From Eonycteris spelaea (taxonomy: Eukaryota > Chordata > Mammalia > Chiroptera > Pteropodidae), in contig PUFA01000057.1 of NCBI GenBank assembly GCA_003508835.1, positions 10,552,501 to 10,616,500 of the forward strand: a stretch of DNA of 64,000 nucleotides, read 5' to 3'. Each line of letters starts with the position of its first letter. The first letter of the stretch is position 1. Below, in pieces: positions 49,276-62,129 of the stretch. Made by a program: the position numbers and the translations under genes. The notes under the pieces are model-generated. The model searched no databases. It worked only from the letters and a program-made list of their open reading frames with translations, and had not been told where the DNA came from.

Positions 49276-50100
49276 ACCAGAGGGGACAGGTACAACTCGA
49301 TAACAACAAAAAAAACAAACAATAAAATCAAAAATGGGCAGAGGACCTGAACAGACACTTCTCCCTAAAGAACATACAAATAGCCAAAAAATACATGAAA
49401 AGATGTTCAACATCACCAGTTATTAGGGAAATGCAAATCAAAACCACAATGAGATACCATCTTACACCTATTAGAAGAGCTATATTCAACAGGACAAGTA
49501 ATAACAAATGTCAGAGAGGATGTGGAGAAAAAGGAACCCTCATACACTGCAGGTGAGACTGCGAATTGGTACAGCCACTATGGAAAACAGTATGGAGGTT
49601 CCTCAAAAAACTAAAAATTGATCTACCATGTGATCTAGCAATCCTTCTACTGGGTATTTACCCCAAAGACTTGAAAATTCATACTCAAAAAGATATTTGC
49701 ACACTGATGTTTCTAGCAGCATTATTCACAGTGGCCAGAACACAGAAGCAACCAAAGTGTCCTACAATAGACGGTTAGCTAAAGAAGCTGTGGGACATAT
49801 ACACAATAAAATATTACTCAGACATAAGAACAGATGAAATACTGCCATTTGAGACAACTTGGATGGATGGACCTCAAGATAATCCAGACAGAAAAGGTTG
49901 AAAATCATATTACATGTGGGAAATAAACCTAAAGGCAACAAATGAACAGGACAAACAAACAGAGAGTCATGGACATGGATTATAGACTAGTGGTTACCAG
50001 AGATTAGAGGGTGGAGGGAAGGAGGGAGATAGGCTGCGTAAAGGGAGTCAAATATGTGGTGATGGAAAGAAATCTAACTATGGGAGGGGAACACACAGTG

Positions 50101-50140
<40 letters not shown>

Positions 50141-50161
50141 ATATATAAGGTATATAAGGTG

Positions 50162-50210
<49 letters not shown>

Positions 50211-50305
50211 CTTACTTTTAAATGTACAGCTGAAACTTACTGGATTTCATTAACCAATGTCATCATAATAAATGAATGAATGAATGCATGCATGCATAAA
50301 TAAAT
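49276..50305 (+). mobile_element. 5'-truncated LINE-1 (ORF2 C-terminus, 3' UTR)
   Basis: Starts in ORF2 ('aaaatgggcagaggacctga') and runs through the carboxy-terminal part (open at 49566-49778: [20 protein letters not shown]) and the same 3' UTR as the copy at 7697-13394 to an AAATAAATAA tail. AAAAGGCTCA at 49266-49275 and AAAAGGTTCA at 50306-50315 form a plausible 10-bp target-site duplication with one mismatch. Confidence 0.85.
50103..50208. repeat. (TA)n and (CA)n compound microsatellite in L1 3' UTR
   Basis: About 18 TA units (50103-50138), an interrupted 'agatatataaggtatataa' stretch, then over 20 CA units (50165-50208). The corresponding place in the copy at 13286-13298 holds only a few TA units. 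Confidence 0.93.
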
Positions 50306-50309
50306 AAAA
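50268..50309. repeat. Tetranucleotide repeats at the L1 tail
   Basis: Successive AATG/TGAA, CATG/TGCA and TAAA units form the A-rich end of the L1. Confidence 0.88.
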
Positions 50310-50315
50310 GGTTCA

Positions 50316-52285
50316 GGAGGCAATGACTCTAGAGTTAAGTGAGAGTCTCAGGGCTCTATGAGGAAAGTTCATATGTGAAATGACTCCACAAGTCTAGATC
50401 CATATTCGAAGACAGAAAGAGAAGAAGATCCCTTTCTGCACTTAGTCTTTATAAGGTTGAATTATACATTTTGTAATGAGGGAATAGAAATGGAGACTGA
50501 CCACCAGTGGAGCCAATAAACAAGCCACAGAGGCCTTAATCTATCCCCAAACTTATCAGGTTTGGAGTGTGAAAGCAGGAGATAATAGCCAGATTCTAGT
50601 GGCTTAAGAGGCCTCTAGGCAGGTGTCAGACAGGATTGAAACAGTTTGAACAGTAAGAAAAAAATCCTGCCATGTAGGAATCGGAACTAACTTGTTGTCC
50701 AAGCTAAGCTGTGTTACACCAGGCTTCTCTGGCATGTAGTTTCACATTTCAAGGTGTGAGACTTGATCTCAAAATAAAACAAACCCTGATACAGCAAACT
50801 CTATGTATATATTGGTTCCAGGGCACAAAACAAATTAAGTGAAGATAAAAACATTTCTTGAAAACAGAACTGGCCTCCCAAGTTATAAAAATATAGTTAT
50901 ATGATTCCCGAAGTGGTTTCACCCCTCTAAAATTGTAAAATGTATTAGAGTTATCTTTGTCAGTCTGTTTCCCATCTCCATTCTCTTCTTGGTATGAGGT
51001 CTGGAATAGAAAAAGCACTCAATAAATTAAATGAATTGAAAAACTAACTCAGAAAATGGGCTAGCAATAGCAACAGGAGAGAGTACCTCAAAGAAATGGA
51101 TGAGGTAGGTGGATGATGGATAGAAAAATAAATAAATGAAGATAGTTACCTCTATCTTCAGAAAGAAAGACTGAGTAACTATAAAACTGAGCACAGTCAG
51201 AAATATGGACAGATTGATGAATATACAGATATACATAAATATGTAAATAGAGGTAAAGATAGAGAAAAAAAGGACTAAGACATAGTCTAAATACATAGAG
51301 AAAGAAGAAAGATAATATATTTTTTCTATAAAGTCTTCCTGAGTATAAGGCCAATATAGGAAAAAAGCAGAGATGAGAAAGAGGGACAGATACTTGAAGG
51401 TACCACATGAACTACTGAATCCACTATAACAGTGAAAACACAAATAAACTAAAGATCAGAATCAGAGTTTGATTTGGAACTAGAAGAGCCTATGAGTAGT
51501 TACTATGCCTACTTGGCTATGTCCCTAGGCCAAGGAATTTTATATATTGTTGTCTTAGGTCCGCATTTGTCAAATTGGGGGTTGGATTTAATGTTCAAAA
51601 TAGTACATGGTCCTTTTGAATTGAGTTTTACTCACTATTCTCTCATTATTTTTTAAAAATTTAGCTTCTGGAGATTTAATTTTATTCTAATTTGGTAAGC
51701 TAATTATCTTAAATTCCCACCTCTCATTGCTCCGTAATTATTTGCATTTATTAAAGATTTCCATATTCAGAGGACCTAATGATTATCTAATGGTGAATAA
51801 TGTTGTTGTTTTTAATTTGTTTTTTTATCTTAAAAACAATAAGCCTTCTGGTCTGACATGTAAAGAGCTTGTAAGTCATCACTCCTGTCCTCACAGGAAA
51901 AAATGGAACAAACTGAAAATAAACTCTCTTCTTTGATTCATCAGCGATTTGGTGTCACAGGACAAACTGTTGCTCCCAAAACTGCAGAGACCGGCAAATA
52001 CGGAAAATCATAGCTATCACAATGTACTGGCAACAGAAACTGCTGCTGAGCCAGCAACTGCTTGGAAAATTTAAAGGGTAGTCTTATTGCTGGGGAACAA
52101 ATGGGTCCGAAGGCCCCAGCTTTAAAGGTACCCCACACTTTCATCAGTTTTATCTCCAAGAGCTCCACAAGGATCTCAGTGTGGGCATCAGAGAAACTTC
52201 CCTTATAATACCTGCAGGGGAAGGGGATAAGTAAACAGAGGGGACAATTATGCCCAGAGTATTCTGTTTTTAACAAAGGCCTGCC
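50316..52285. other. Unassigned DNA, including a 153-codon minus-strand frame
   Basis: No gene assigned. The minus-strand frame at 51941-52402 starts inside L1 ORF2-like sequence (MECYSAIYRNEL) and continues through about 110 codons of non-L1 sequence. It may be chance or an unnamed old repeat. The 51090-51310 stretch is rich in GATA/AAATA-like units with overlapping 106- and 138-codon minus frames, most likely compositional. Confidence 0.35.
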
Positions 52286-52289
52286 CTCA

Positions 52290-54340
52290 AGGAATACTAT
52301 TATCAATATGCATTTAAGATTCCTCCATGTCTTTTTGTGGCTGGATAGCTCATTTCTATATATTGCTGAATAACATTCCATTGCATGGGATGCATGTACC
52401 ACATCAAATGTAGCAGAGTTTGTGTATTAATTCATATGTTGAAGAATATCTTGGTTGTTTCCAAGTTTCGGCAGTTACTAATGAGGATACTGTAAATATT
52501 CGTGTGAAGGTTTCTGTGCAAACATGTTTTTAACTCACCAGCTAACTACACAGAACCACAATTGATGTATGGTGTGGTAAGCCTATGTTTAGCACTGTAA
52601 GAAATTAACGAAATATCTTCTAAAGTGTACCATTTTACATTCTCATCAGCAATGAATTAAAGTTTCTATTATTCCACATCTTTATCAGCATTAGGTTCTA
52701 TCAGTGTTTTGTATTTTAGCCAGTCTAACAAGTGGGAAGTGTAGTATCTCACTGTGGTATCTGATTGTTATTTTAATTTGTAATTCCCTAATGAAGTATG
52801 GTGTTGAGCATCTTTTCATATGAGCATTTTTTCATATGATTATGTATCATCAGTAAGTCTTTTTTGGTGAGATGTCTGTTTAGATCTTTTACCCAATATT
52901 TAATAGGGTTGTTTGTTTTCTTATTATTGAGTTTTAAGAATGCTATGCATACTTTGGATATAAGATATTTATCAAATATGTATTTTGTAAATACTTCGGT
53001 CTGTGACTTGTCATTTCATTCTTTTACCAGTGTCTGTCACAGAGTTAAAGTTTTTAATTTAAATGAAGTTCAACTTATTAAGTTTTTAAATTTATTTCAT
53101 ATATCATGATTTTGGTGTCATAGCTAAAAATAATCACCAATAGGTCTGGCTAACATTATAATTACCAAAAATTGGTCATTTTAAATTTTCTTCTATGTTA
53201 TATTCTAAAAGTTTTATAGTTTTGCACTTTACATTTAGGTCTACAATCATTTTGAGTCAATTTTTATGGAAATTGTAAGGTCTATGTCTAGACTTTTTTT
53301 TACCTATGGTTGGCCAGTTGTTCTAATACCACTCATTGAAAAGACTATTTTTCCACTGACTTGCAAAGATTAGCTGACTTCGTTTGTATGGGTGTATTTC
53401 TGGGTTCTCTATTCTGCTCCATGGATTTTTTGTTCTTTCACCAATATCATACTGTCTTGATCACTGTTATTTTATTTTATTTTATTTTTTTATCGTGACT
53501 GGTTAACAAAATCCAGCAAATTTCATGTGCACAATCTAATATATATTACATTGTGTGTTCACCTCCCATAATTAGGTTTCTTTCTGTCACCACATATTTG
53601 ACCCTTTTTACTCCATCTACCTCCTACCTCCCCTCCCCCACCCTCTGGTAACTACTAATCTATTGTCCATGTCCATGAGTCTTTCTTTCTTTGTCCTGTT
53701 CATTTATTGCTTTTAGGTTTGTTTATATCCCATATATAAGTGATATCATATGGTTTTCAACTTTTTGTCTGGCTTATTTTGTTAGCATGATTATCTCAAG
53801 GTCTATCCATGTTGCAAATGGCAGTATTTCATCTGTTCTTATGGCTGAATAATATTTTATTGTATATATGTACCACAGCTTTTTTATCCAATCATCTATT
53901 GTAGGATGATTGTAGGAAGCAAACTTCAGTTGCTTCCACATGCTGGCCACAGTGAATAATGCTACTATGAACATTGGTGTGCAAATATCTTTTTGGATAT
54001 AGGTTTTCAAGTCTTTGGGTAAATACCCAGTAAAGGGATTGCTGGATCATATAGTAGCTGATCACTGTAACTTTATAGTAAGTCTTGAAATCAGGTAGTG
54101 TCAGTCCATATAAACTTTAAAATAAGTTTGTTGGTATCCACAGAATACCTTTCTGGGAGTTTGATTGAGATCATATTAAATCTATAAATCAATTTGAAAG
54201 AACCGATATCTTAATAATATTAAGTTTTCCTATCCATAAACATGAAATATCTCTTTGCTTATTTACATTTTCTTTGACTTTTTTCATCAGTGCTTTTGTG
54301 GTTTTCTTCATATAAATCTTTACATGTTATGTTACATGTG
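52290..54340 (-). mobile_element. Older LINE-1, minus strand, interrupted by a younger L1
   Basis: Antisense ORF2 carboxy-terminal sequence reads 'tgtctttttgtggctggata', 'ttgaagaatatcttggttgt', 'gttgtttgttttcttattat', 'acagagttaaagtttttaat' up to 53467. It then resumes after the insertion with 'actttatagtaagtcttgaa' and 'taagttttcctatccataaa' from 54059 to about 54340. It is strongly diverged, and its true 3' UTR appears to be missing at the left. Confidence 0.85.
53468..54058 (-). mobile_element. Younger 5'-truncated LINE-1 nested in the older L1, minus strand
   Basis: TGATCACTGT flanks it on both sides (53458-53467 and 54059-54068), a perfect 10-bp target-site duplication. The left end is the antisense A-tail, (TTTTA)n. 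The antisense 3' UTR follows, with a short TA run, then ORF2 carboxy-terminal sequence (minus frame 53774-54010: MKTYIQKDICTPMFIVALF). The 3' UTR is the same type as at 7697-13394 and 49276-50305. Confidence 0.93.
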
Positions 54341-54519
54341 TGCATAGTGCTTTGTGGTTGGGGTAATTCTACTCCACTTCTGAAAGAAATATTAGATACT
54401 GTGAGGTTTTAAAAATATTTTATAAAAATCATTAGTAATAAAAAAGTAAATTTTACAAAAAATTAATTTGCCAAGAGTTTGGAAGAGAAGGGGAGGAGGA
54501 GGAGTGGTTAAAGATTCTT

Positions 54520-54820
54520 AAGGCAGCAAAAGTATTATGTATGGGTACTCTGATAGTGAATATATGACATTACACATTTGCCAAAACTCATAGAACCATG
54601 CAATACAAAGAGTGAATATTATTGTAAACTATGATAGTCTTTTAAATTAATAATATGTCAATATTGGTTCATCAGTTATAAGAAATATACCACACTAATG
54701 TAAGATGTTGATAATTAGGGAAGTGGTGGGGTGGGAAGGGATTATATGGGCATTTTCTGTTCTTTCTGTGCAATATGTTGTAAACCCAAACTGTTTTAAA
54801 AAATAAAGTATTAAAAATTG
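54520..54820 (+). mobile_element. LINE-1 3' UTR (L1M-type)
   Basis: 'ggtactctgatagtgaatat', 'gaatattattgtaaactatg', 'ttggttcatcagttataaga', 'ataccacactaatgtaagat' and 'actgttttaaaaaataaagt' follow the L1MA/L1MB-type 3' UTR to its terminus. Confidence 0.75.
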
Positions 54821-56242
54821 TTAATCATCCCATCTTCTATTAGTTTGATTCAAGAATAGAGTTTCAGCCTAAAACTTCTTATTTTTTGAAATTTGAAATA
54901 GAATGAATTACTATACAATTTTTTCTTTGTTAAGATCACTTCTTATTTTATAAATTTCAATAACAAAACAACCACAAACATAAGAGTCAAATTGAAGTAG
55001 AATAGGAGGAAAAAAGAGACCAACTCTTATTTTTCAGCCCAAATTCCCATCAACTAAATATAACAGAAAATAAATGAGCATCATTTATACAAAGGTTCAT
55101 GGGCTTTATAACTCTAAGCCCAGTGAAAATGTGAATTATTGTATAAGCCAACATGCTCCTCAGAATATGATTGCTATATTATAAGTGCTGGCCTACTTTT
55201 TATTGCTTTATAATGGTTTCAACAAGAACAGTTTCTCATACAGATGCCTTTCTGAAATTAACACTTCTTTCTTCTCCTCTTCACTCCACCCACTCCTCTG
55301 TCCACCCTGAGTGGCAACAAATATCAGCAGCGTGAAGAGTAAGAATGTCTAATTATAGCCCTAGGAAATGGTTAGCAGCAGTCACAGTCCACCCAACAAT
55401 GTGGCCTTGGTGGTACAAGAAGACAAAAACTGACACCAATTTTACTTACTTATTTCTCAAAGTTCAAAACAATATAAAGGAAGGACTTATCACTACTGAA
55501 GTGAGGAAAGGGCAATGTGAAAGCCTCTAAGCTTTCTTTCCCCCACTCACAATTGGGCTGGTCAGAGTACTCAGTTCAATGCACAGTGTCATCGATGTAT
55601 CATGAATTCATACAATGCCCTTCTCTTGTTTTTACTGATTGATTGATTAATTAATCCATTGTCTTGCATTTATCCCTGGAGTCACTATTTTTCTCTTTCC
55701 TCAATAAGTATACATGCTCATATGTTTAATAAATATCCTATTTCTCTCTATATCCTTGAATTAGAGTGCCTTTTTCTTATGTTTTTTTTATTATTAAAAT
55801 GCCAAAAAGTCTTATGAAACAAAACCATCCTCGAAAAGAAGCTTGAACTGAAGTTATTTGCAATTAGTCACCTTGCCAGGACTGATAGAAGAGTGTTGCA
55901 TGGGGATATAGAGTGGACATCCCACATCTGTAGGGGAAGCCCCCAGCAGTAGTCAGAACACAGAGACAATGGGTGCCTTCATCAAGACCAGATCAAAACC
56001 TTGGAGTAATATTTCATTTAGGGCTGTCTGGAATTTTATATGAAGTAAACTCAGCTATTGACTCTAAGATAAGTTCTTAAAGAATGGCAGAGTATGCTAC
56101 CCCAAAATATGCCACTTTTGCATAAGGATTGTTTTGAGCTAAAAGCTTTTTAAAAATAGCAGATACAGGAAGGACATTCTATCTCCTTTTTTAAAAAAAT
56201 AGATTAAAAACTCCCATGTGAAAGATTTCTTCCTTGTACCAG
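54821..56242. other. Unassigned AT-rich DNA
   Basis: No gene or repeat assigned; the right end contains the left target-site duplication of the next L1. Confidence 0.4.
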
Positions 56243-56259
56243 AGGAAAGTAACATTCTT

Positions 56260-57071
56260 TTTTAAAAATAATTTTTTATTACTTTCAAGTATACAGTATA
56301 TCGGTTAGACATTTATATGGTTTATAAAATGATCCCCCTAATTGTTTGTTCTCTCCTCTGGTTTTCCACCTAGACAATATATTAATGCTAACTGCATTCC
56401 CTATGCTGTGCTCCCCATCCCAGTGATCATCTATCAACTACTAATTTGTACTTCCTAACACTTCACCCCATTCTCCCAGTCCCCCAAGCTCCCATCCCTC
56501 TGTCTGTCACCTAATTGTCCTCTATATTTGTGAGCCAGTTTTAGATTAGTTTGTTCTTTTTGTTCTTTAGATTCCACATATAAATGAAACCATATGGTAT
56601 TTATCTCTCTGTCTGACTTATTTCATTCAGCGTAATAACCTCTAAGTTCATTCATGTTGTTGCGAATGGTAGGATTTCATTTTTTTAAATGGCTGAGTAA
56701 TATCCCATTGTATATATGAACCATAATTTCCTTATCCAATCTTCTGTTGATGGGCATTTAGGTTGCTTCCATATCTTGGGTATTGTAAATTGTGCTACCA
56801 TGAATGTTGGGGTACACAGATCTTTACAAATTATTGTTTTGGTTTTCTTTGGATAAATACCCAGAAGTGCAAATGCTGGGTTAAAAAGTATATCCATTTT
56901 TAATTTTTTGAGAAACCTCCAGACTGTTTTCCATAGCAGCTGTACCAATATGCAATCCCACTAACAATATATGAGGGTTCTCTTTTCTCCGCATCCTTGC
57001 CAACACTTGTTGTTCTTAGGTTGCCATTCTGACAGATGTCAAGTGACATCTCATTGTGATTTTAATTTGTA
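56260..57071 (-). mobile_element. 5'-truncated LINE-1, minus strand
   Basis: A 17-bp target-site duplication with one mismatch: AGGAAAGTAACATTCTT (56243-56259) and AGGAAAGTAATATTCTT (57072-57088). The left end is the antisense tail. The minus frame at 56685-56948 ([31 protein letters not shown]) is ORF2 carboxy-terminus. The 3' UTR is distinct from the 7697-type. Confidence 0.93.
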
Positions 57072-57088
57072 AGGAAAGTAATATTCTT

Positions 57089-58190
57089 ATCATCAAGGGT
57101 GAGAAATTGAGACCAAGAGAATTCTGTAACAAACAGACCTTGTTAAAATAATTCTTATCTTCCTTTAGTCTCATGGTTTGCTTTTCTACAATTACCTCTT
57201 TTTGTTCAATCTACTATAAAAGCATGTAGATTTTGTCATTGTTCAGGGGACGTCTTCATTCCTTATGAAGGTTTCTGTGTCATTTACAACTTATATACAT
57301 TCATGTGCTTCTCTCCTATTAATGTGTTTAGCAGTTTAATTCTCAGACACAACCAAAAAGCTATAAGTAGGAAGAGGTAAAATTTTGTTTCCTTTACACT
57401 CTGGAATAAAAAGTAGAGGACTATACTGGAATGTTATTCTGAAAGTTCTCAATTCCCTTATCCTTCTCCATTATTCCCTGATACAGCTCTTTGGCAAGTG
57501 ATGGCTCCATTCCCAGAGAGAAGGCCTGATCATAGCTGAGATTACATGTTCAGAAAAGAGCCCCCTTCAGAGTTTGAATGAGCCTGGAGACTGGACCTCA
57601 TCGCTAAGATATTCTGTTGTTATAATCATGGGAGGAACGTGCATTGAAGTTAGAGCTCATGTGGCCAGGATTGGAATTTATGGTTGGTAAAATGCCCAAT
57701 AGGTCCAGAGACTTACGTATCAGTACCCTCCAAACAAGTGGTTGTGGGGCAATTAAGGAATTCTTTTTTCACCAGAAGCTGGAGAAAAGGTGTTTAGCCA
57801 ATGCAGAGGCACTGAGGCTGAAGATGCTTGCAGAAAAAGTACTGGCCAAATGATAGTTTAGTTGAGGAAATGCATACCAGCAACACTTACACCAAGTAGA
57901 ATCTAAAGCTACTTTAAGTCTAAACCATTAAGCCTATATGTAAGAAAATAAAATCTGATCATATATTGCCTACTTCTTTTTCTGTTTTTAAAGGAATTCA
58001 AATAAGAAGACAGATAAAGAAACCAAGTATCCACAGAAAGAGCAAAGAAGAACAAATCTTAGAAAGAGGCAGAGTGGTAACACTAGCCAAATCTTAGCAA
58101 CCAGCACAGTGTGGAGACAACAAGTCTAAAAGAAGCTGCAGTAGCAGCTTCTAGAGCATTAGGATGGCAGCCAGGGAGAACTCCTTAAGA
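57089..58190. other. Unassigned DNA
   Basis: No gene or repeat assigned. The 69-codon plus frame at 57644-57853 has no domain. Confidence 0.4.
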
Positions 58191-58194
58191 AGTC

Positions 58195-58674
58195 TGTATT
58201 CCTTGCCTATGGCTACTGCAACAAATTACCACAAACTTCATGTCTAACACAACACAGACTTGCAGGTTTATAGTTCAGAAGCATAGAGTGGGCTAAAATC
58301 AAGATGTCAGTAGAACTATTCCTTTCTGAAGGCTCTAAGGAAAAACCCCTTTCCTTGGCATTTCCAGCCCCTAGAGATTTCCCCACATTTCTTTGTTTGT
58401 GATTCTCTATTTTCAAAGCAGCCACAGTGGGTTAAGTTCTCACATTGTAGGTCATTCTGACCTCCTTTTCTTCTTTTCTTTTCTACATGTAAGGACTCTC
58501 ATGATTACACTGTGCTCAGCTGGATTATCTGCGATAATCTATATTTTTAGCAATCTTAATTCTCTATTGCTTTAGTTCCTCTTTGCCATGTAACATATTT
58601 TCAAGATCTGGGGATCAGCATATGAACATCTTTGGGGGAGGAGGTCATTACTATACCTACCACAACACCCTTTA
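58195..58674 (-). mobile_element. MaLR (MLT1-type) LTR, minus strand
   Basis: Antisense MLT1 order: 'ggctactgcaacaaattacc', 'gggctaaaatcaagatgtca', 'gaaggctctaaggaaaaacc', 'ggactctcatgattacactg', 'cctctttgccatgtaacata', 'gaacatctttgggggaggag', with TG at 58195 and a CACA end at 58674. Confidence 0.8.
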
Positions 58675-61578
58675 AGAATCAACAGTTGAGCTAATGGTAT
58701 CTCAGTAACCCCCCAAACTTGGTCTCTTTTTATGAGGAAGAAGATATAAGTATCTTAAGCTTGCCTTACTAAAAGAAAGTAGGAAAGTGGCAGGAGAATT
58801 GGGTTTGTCTGAGTCCTACCACCATAGGTTCACATCGAGCAGCCCACCAGCATTTTTTTTCCCAAAGGATCAGATAGGTACTCAAATAGAGTGGCTGTGA
58901 AGATAGCAAGGGCTGAAACTCAGGGTACTAGATACTGGGTCACAAGTGACCAGTGTATTCTTGTCAATTACTGACAGAGAACTGAGAGACTGTCTAAGGT
59001 GGAGACAGGACAGACTGGGCCAGTTTAGCTTAGGGACCAAAATCCACCAAAACTGTGTCTATGTGGTTGTTTCTAAGGAAGAGTAGGGGTGGTAAGAAGG
59101 AAGATAACACATGGAGTAGACACAGACACAGGAGCCAGGGAATGTCAAAGCTGATTGAGACAATTTCCATCTTCTTTCCTGTTGTTTCAGGTAAGGACCG
59201 CCAGAGAGAGACCCTGAAATAAACATCTGAGTGTGAGAAGTTTTTGTTGGAATTGATACCAGCAAGCACTGCTAGGAGAGGGAGAAGTGTGATATGAGAG
59301 AGAAGGCAGCCAATATAGTGTGCATCAGTAAGGAGGTCACTCTGTGCGGACCTGGGACTTTATCCAGTGGAAACTTCTTAAAGCTGAGTAGATGCTTCTG
59401 AAGCATCTCATTTGAGGGTAGGGAATATGGGACATTTATCCACCAACTTTCACTTATCATTGATTAAAGTCCCCTGACAGAGTTAATAACTTCTCATCAC
59501 TTTTGGCCTTCTCTAAATACAAGCTGAGCATGCTTCCTTGGTCAGAATAAACAGGGGCTTATAGCATGGAGCAATACATAAAAATGATAAGCATTGAAGG
59601 GATGTGAGCAGGGAGCCAACAGCATTTGCTCCAAGGCTAGAAAGAAAGAAGATACAATGGTAAATCCCCAGGCCAGGGAGGGTCATAAATGAGAAGACAG
59701 AGGTTTCTAAATGGAAGGCTTGGCTTTATCTCTAGGGATATTTCTAAAGGGCTGGCCCAGGATGGTGAGCAGCGAAGAGACAACAAACATAAATATTTAA
59801 ATGCTCTTTAAATTTGCCTTCCACATACATATATTGCATGAAGACAAAGACTGAACAAAGGCACACTGTCATTTCAATTCTGGGGTAGTATGCATGGAAC
59901 CCTCCCTTTTAAACAGAGTCTGAATTTTTTTTTATTTCGATGACCTCTCATTAATGAACACTGGAAAGAAAAACAGAGATGGACATTCCAGGAATGAAAT
60001 GTAAGTTTTTTCAGGCTGAGCAATGCAAGACAAAGAAGAATAATATTAACCTTTTGCAGAGAAGTCCAAGAGGAGCTCATTGTCTGAAATCAAGGACTTG
60101 CAAGCATGTATTGAAGAGATAGATGCCTATTAAGAGCATATCTGTATCTTACAGCACTTAATAATATCTCACCCATCATTTTTGTGGTCCAGAAGAAATC
60201 TAGCCATTACAGACTTCCTACTCTGAAATGTGCTAAAGCAGATTAGTACATTTCAGCTGGAATCCAGATTTTGGACTATTACTAAGGTGTCCGTAGCTTG
60301 GAATGGTTGCTAAGGAGTCAAGAGTCAGTAGTAAGCAGAGGACTTGAGGAGTGCCCTTGGCTGATGAGAACAAAGAAATAAATTACTTTCATTTCCCTGT
60401 TGGGTTTTAGCAATTTACCAAGAGGTCTAGAGTTAAAGAAAAAGGTTAATGAGGATGTGAAATACAGAGCAGCATTTGTTTATTTAGATGAGATAATTAT
60501 TGTCAGAAGTACTAGAAGAATAGAAGGAAGGTCCTCAAGACTAGATGTATGGTCCCCTAGGGAGAAGAGTTTAAAGTTGTCATTTAAAATTGTGATTTGT
60601 CAGTTCTCCTAAACCCCTCTTCATATAGTAGACACACAGGGTCCCACCCTGGAGAGAAGGGGTTGACCCTGAAATTATATCCATTATCAATAATGACCTC
60701 AAGCCACTAAATGTATGAAATTCAAAATGGCTTAGGGGCTCCTATGGATTTTCAGAAGAGTTCTTAGATCACTAACATCACAACACCTTAAAGAAGGGTT
60801 TCATTTGGAAGCTATAAGGAATTTTAAAATGTCTTAGAGAATTTTATACAGGTGAATAGAGGAATATTTTTAGGTTGATAAACCACATAACCATTTAAAG
60901 TAGATTTTCTTATAAAAGCTTTCAACAACCTGCAGACAGCCTACAGACAGCTAGTTCCCAGAGCCTCAGGGAGTATAGTGTAAGGCTTATGAGCAGATGT
61001 TCAGAGCCTTCCAGTATAGGCCTATCTGGGCACTTAAAGGACCTGCTGAGGCCTTCATTCCTTATGCGAAAACTAGCTCTATGAGTCTAGAAAGAGATCA
61101 TTGGAATTAAAGCAAATATCAACCAGAATTGATCTGAGCATGAGGCTTGGTGTCATATTCAAAACTTAAAAGTTCTAGGCATCAGTAACAATTCCAAGAG
61201 AATGTGTTTGAAGTGGCTCTTGGGTTATATGCTCATCACAATATGTGTTCCTCAGTGCTGAGCATGCTGCTATGGTCACTGATAAGTGGCTATCGTAGTT
61301 GATTTGCATTTAGTGGTCACTAGAGATCAGATCTCAACAAAAACAATATGGGTCACCCCACCTTTGGACAGATTTATATGCACATTGCTGACTGACTACA
61401 CCCTCCAAGATGGGGTCTAGGTAATTTGGGACTGGAGTGGACAAACTTCTGAGGAAGGAATGAGCAAGCATAAGGGAGACCCACCAAGACAGTGTCCCAA
61501 GGGACTCTCACTTAATACTGAGAGACTTTTATACCTTCCCTAAAGCTTGGGCTGACCTTGAGTTAGGAGAGATTTTTT
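58675..61578. other. Unassigned DNA
   Basis: About 2.9 kb with no assigned transposon or exon. Open frames here are at most 79 codons and without domains. Confidence 0.4.
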
Positions 61579-61884
61579 AAAAGAGCTAAATCATCAATAA
61601 ATCAAAAAATAACAAATGTGGGTGAGAATATGGAGAAAAGGGAACTCTCATACATTATTGGTGGGGATGCAAATTGGTACAGCCACTATGGAAAACAGTC
61701 CAGAGGTTTCTGAAAAAATTAAAAATAGATATACCTTTTGACCCAGCAATTGCACTTCCAAGTATTTATCCAAAGAAATCAAAAAATAATTCATAAAGAT
61801 CTATGCACTCCAATATTCATGGCAGCACAATTTACAATAGCCAAGATATGGAAGCAACCCAAATGCCCATCAAAGATGATTGGA

Positions 61885-62129
61885 GTCTAAGGCCATGCAA
61901 CCCTGAACAAGCCTGATCCCATCTGATCTAAGAAGCTAAGCAGGGTTGGGTCTGGTTAGTACTTGGATGGAAGACCACCTAGGAAGACCAGGTGCTGTAG
62001 GCATAAAAAATAAAAAATAAAGGATTGTAAGCTGACAAGGTCCTTGTAATCTGTGGGGTCAACCAAGGATTGCCTTACCTAAAAAATAAAACAAAACAAA
62101 ACAAAACAAAACAAAACAAACAAACAAAC
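61885..62129 (+). mobile_element. 5S rRNA-derived SINE
   Basis: 245 bp between perfect 11-bp target-site duplications AGATGATTGGA (61874-61884, 62130-62140), where only one copy exists in related L1s. Positions 61885-62002 are a near full-length 5S rRNA relative: 'aagctaagcagggttgggt' (A-box region) and 'tggttagtacttggatggaa' (intermediate element/C-box region) are kept, and most CpGs of 5S are lost to TG/CA. Then come a linker, about 60 bp of unique sequence ('gattgtaagctgacaaggtc', 'tgtggggtcaaccaaggatt', 'gccttacc') and an (AAAAC)n tail. It is not a 5S gene. Such SINEs are described from fruit bats and springhare. Confidence 0.88.
62084..62129. repeat. (AAAAC)n/(AAAC)n tail
   Basis: Pentanucleotide AAAAC then AAAC repeats forming the 3' tail of the SINE. 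Confidence 0.92.

Noticed and set aside
61885..62002. A functional 5S rRNA gene
   Set aside because: Many substitutions at conserved sites and loss of most CpGs, no T-run terminator directly after the 5S part, and target-site duplications plus an A-rich tail show a retroposed element.
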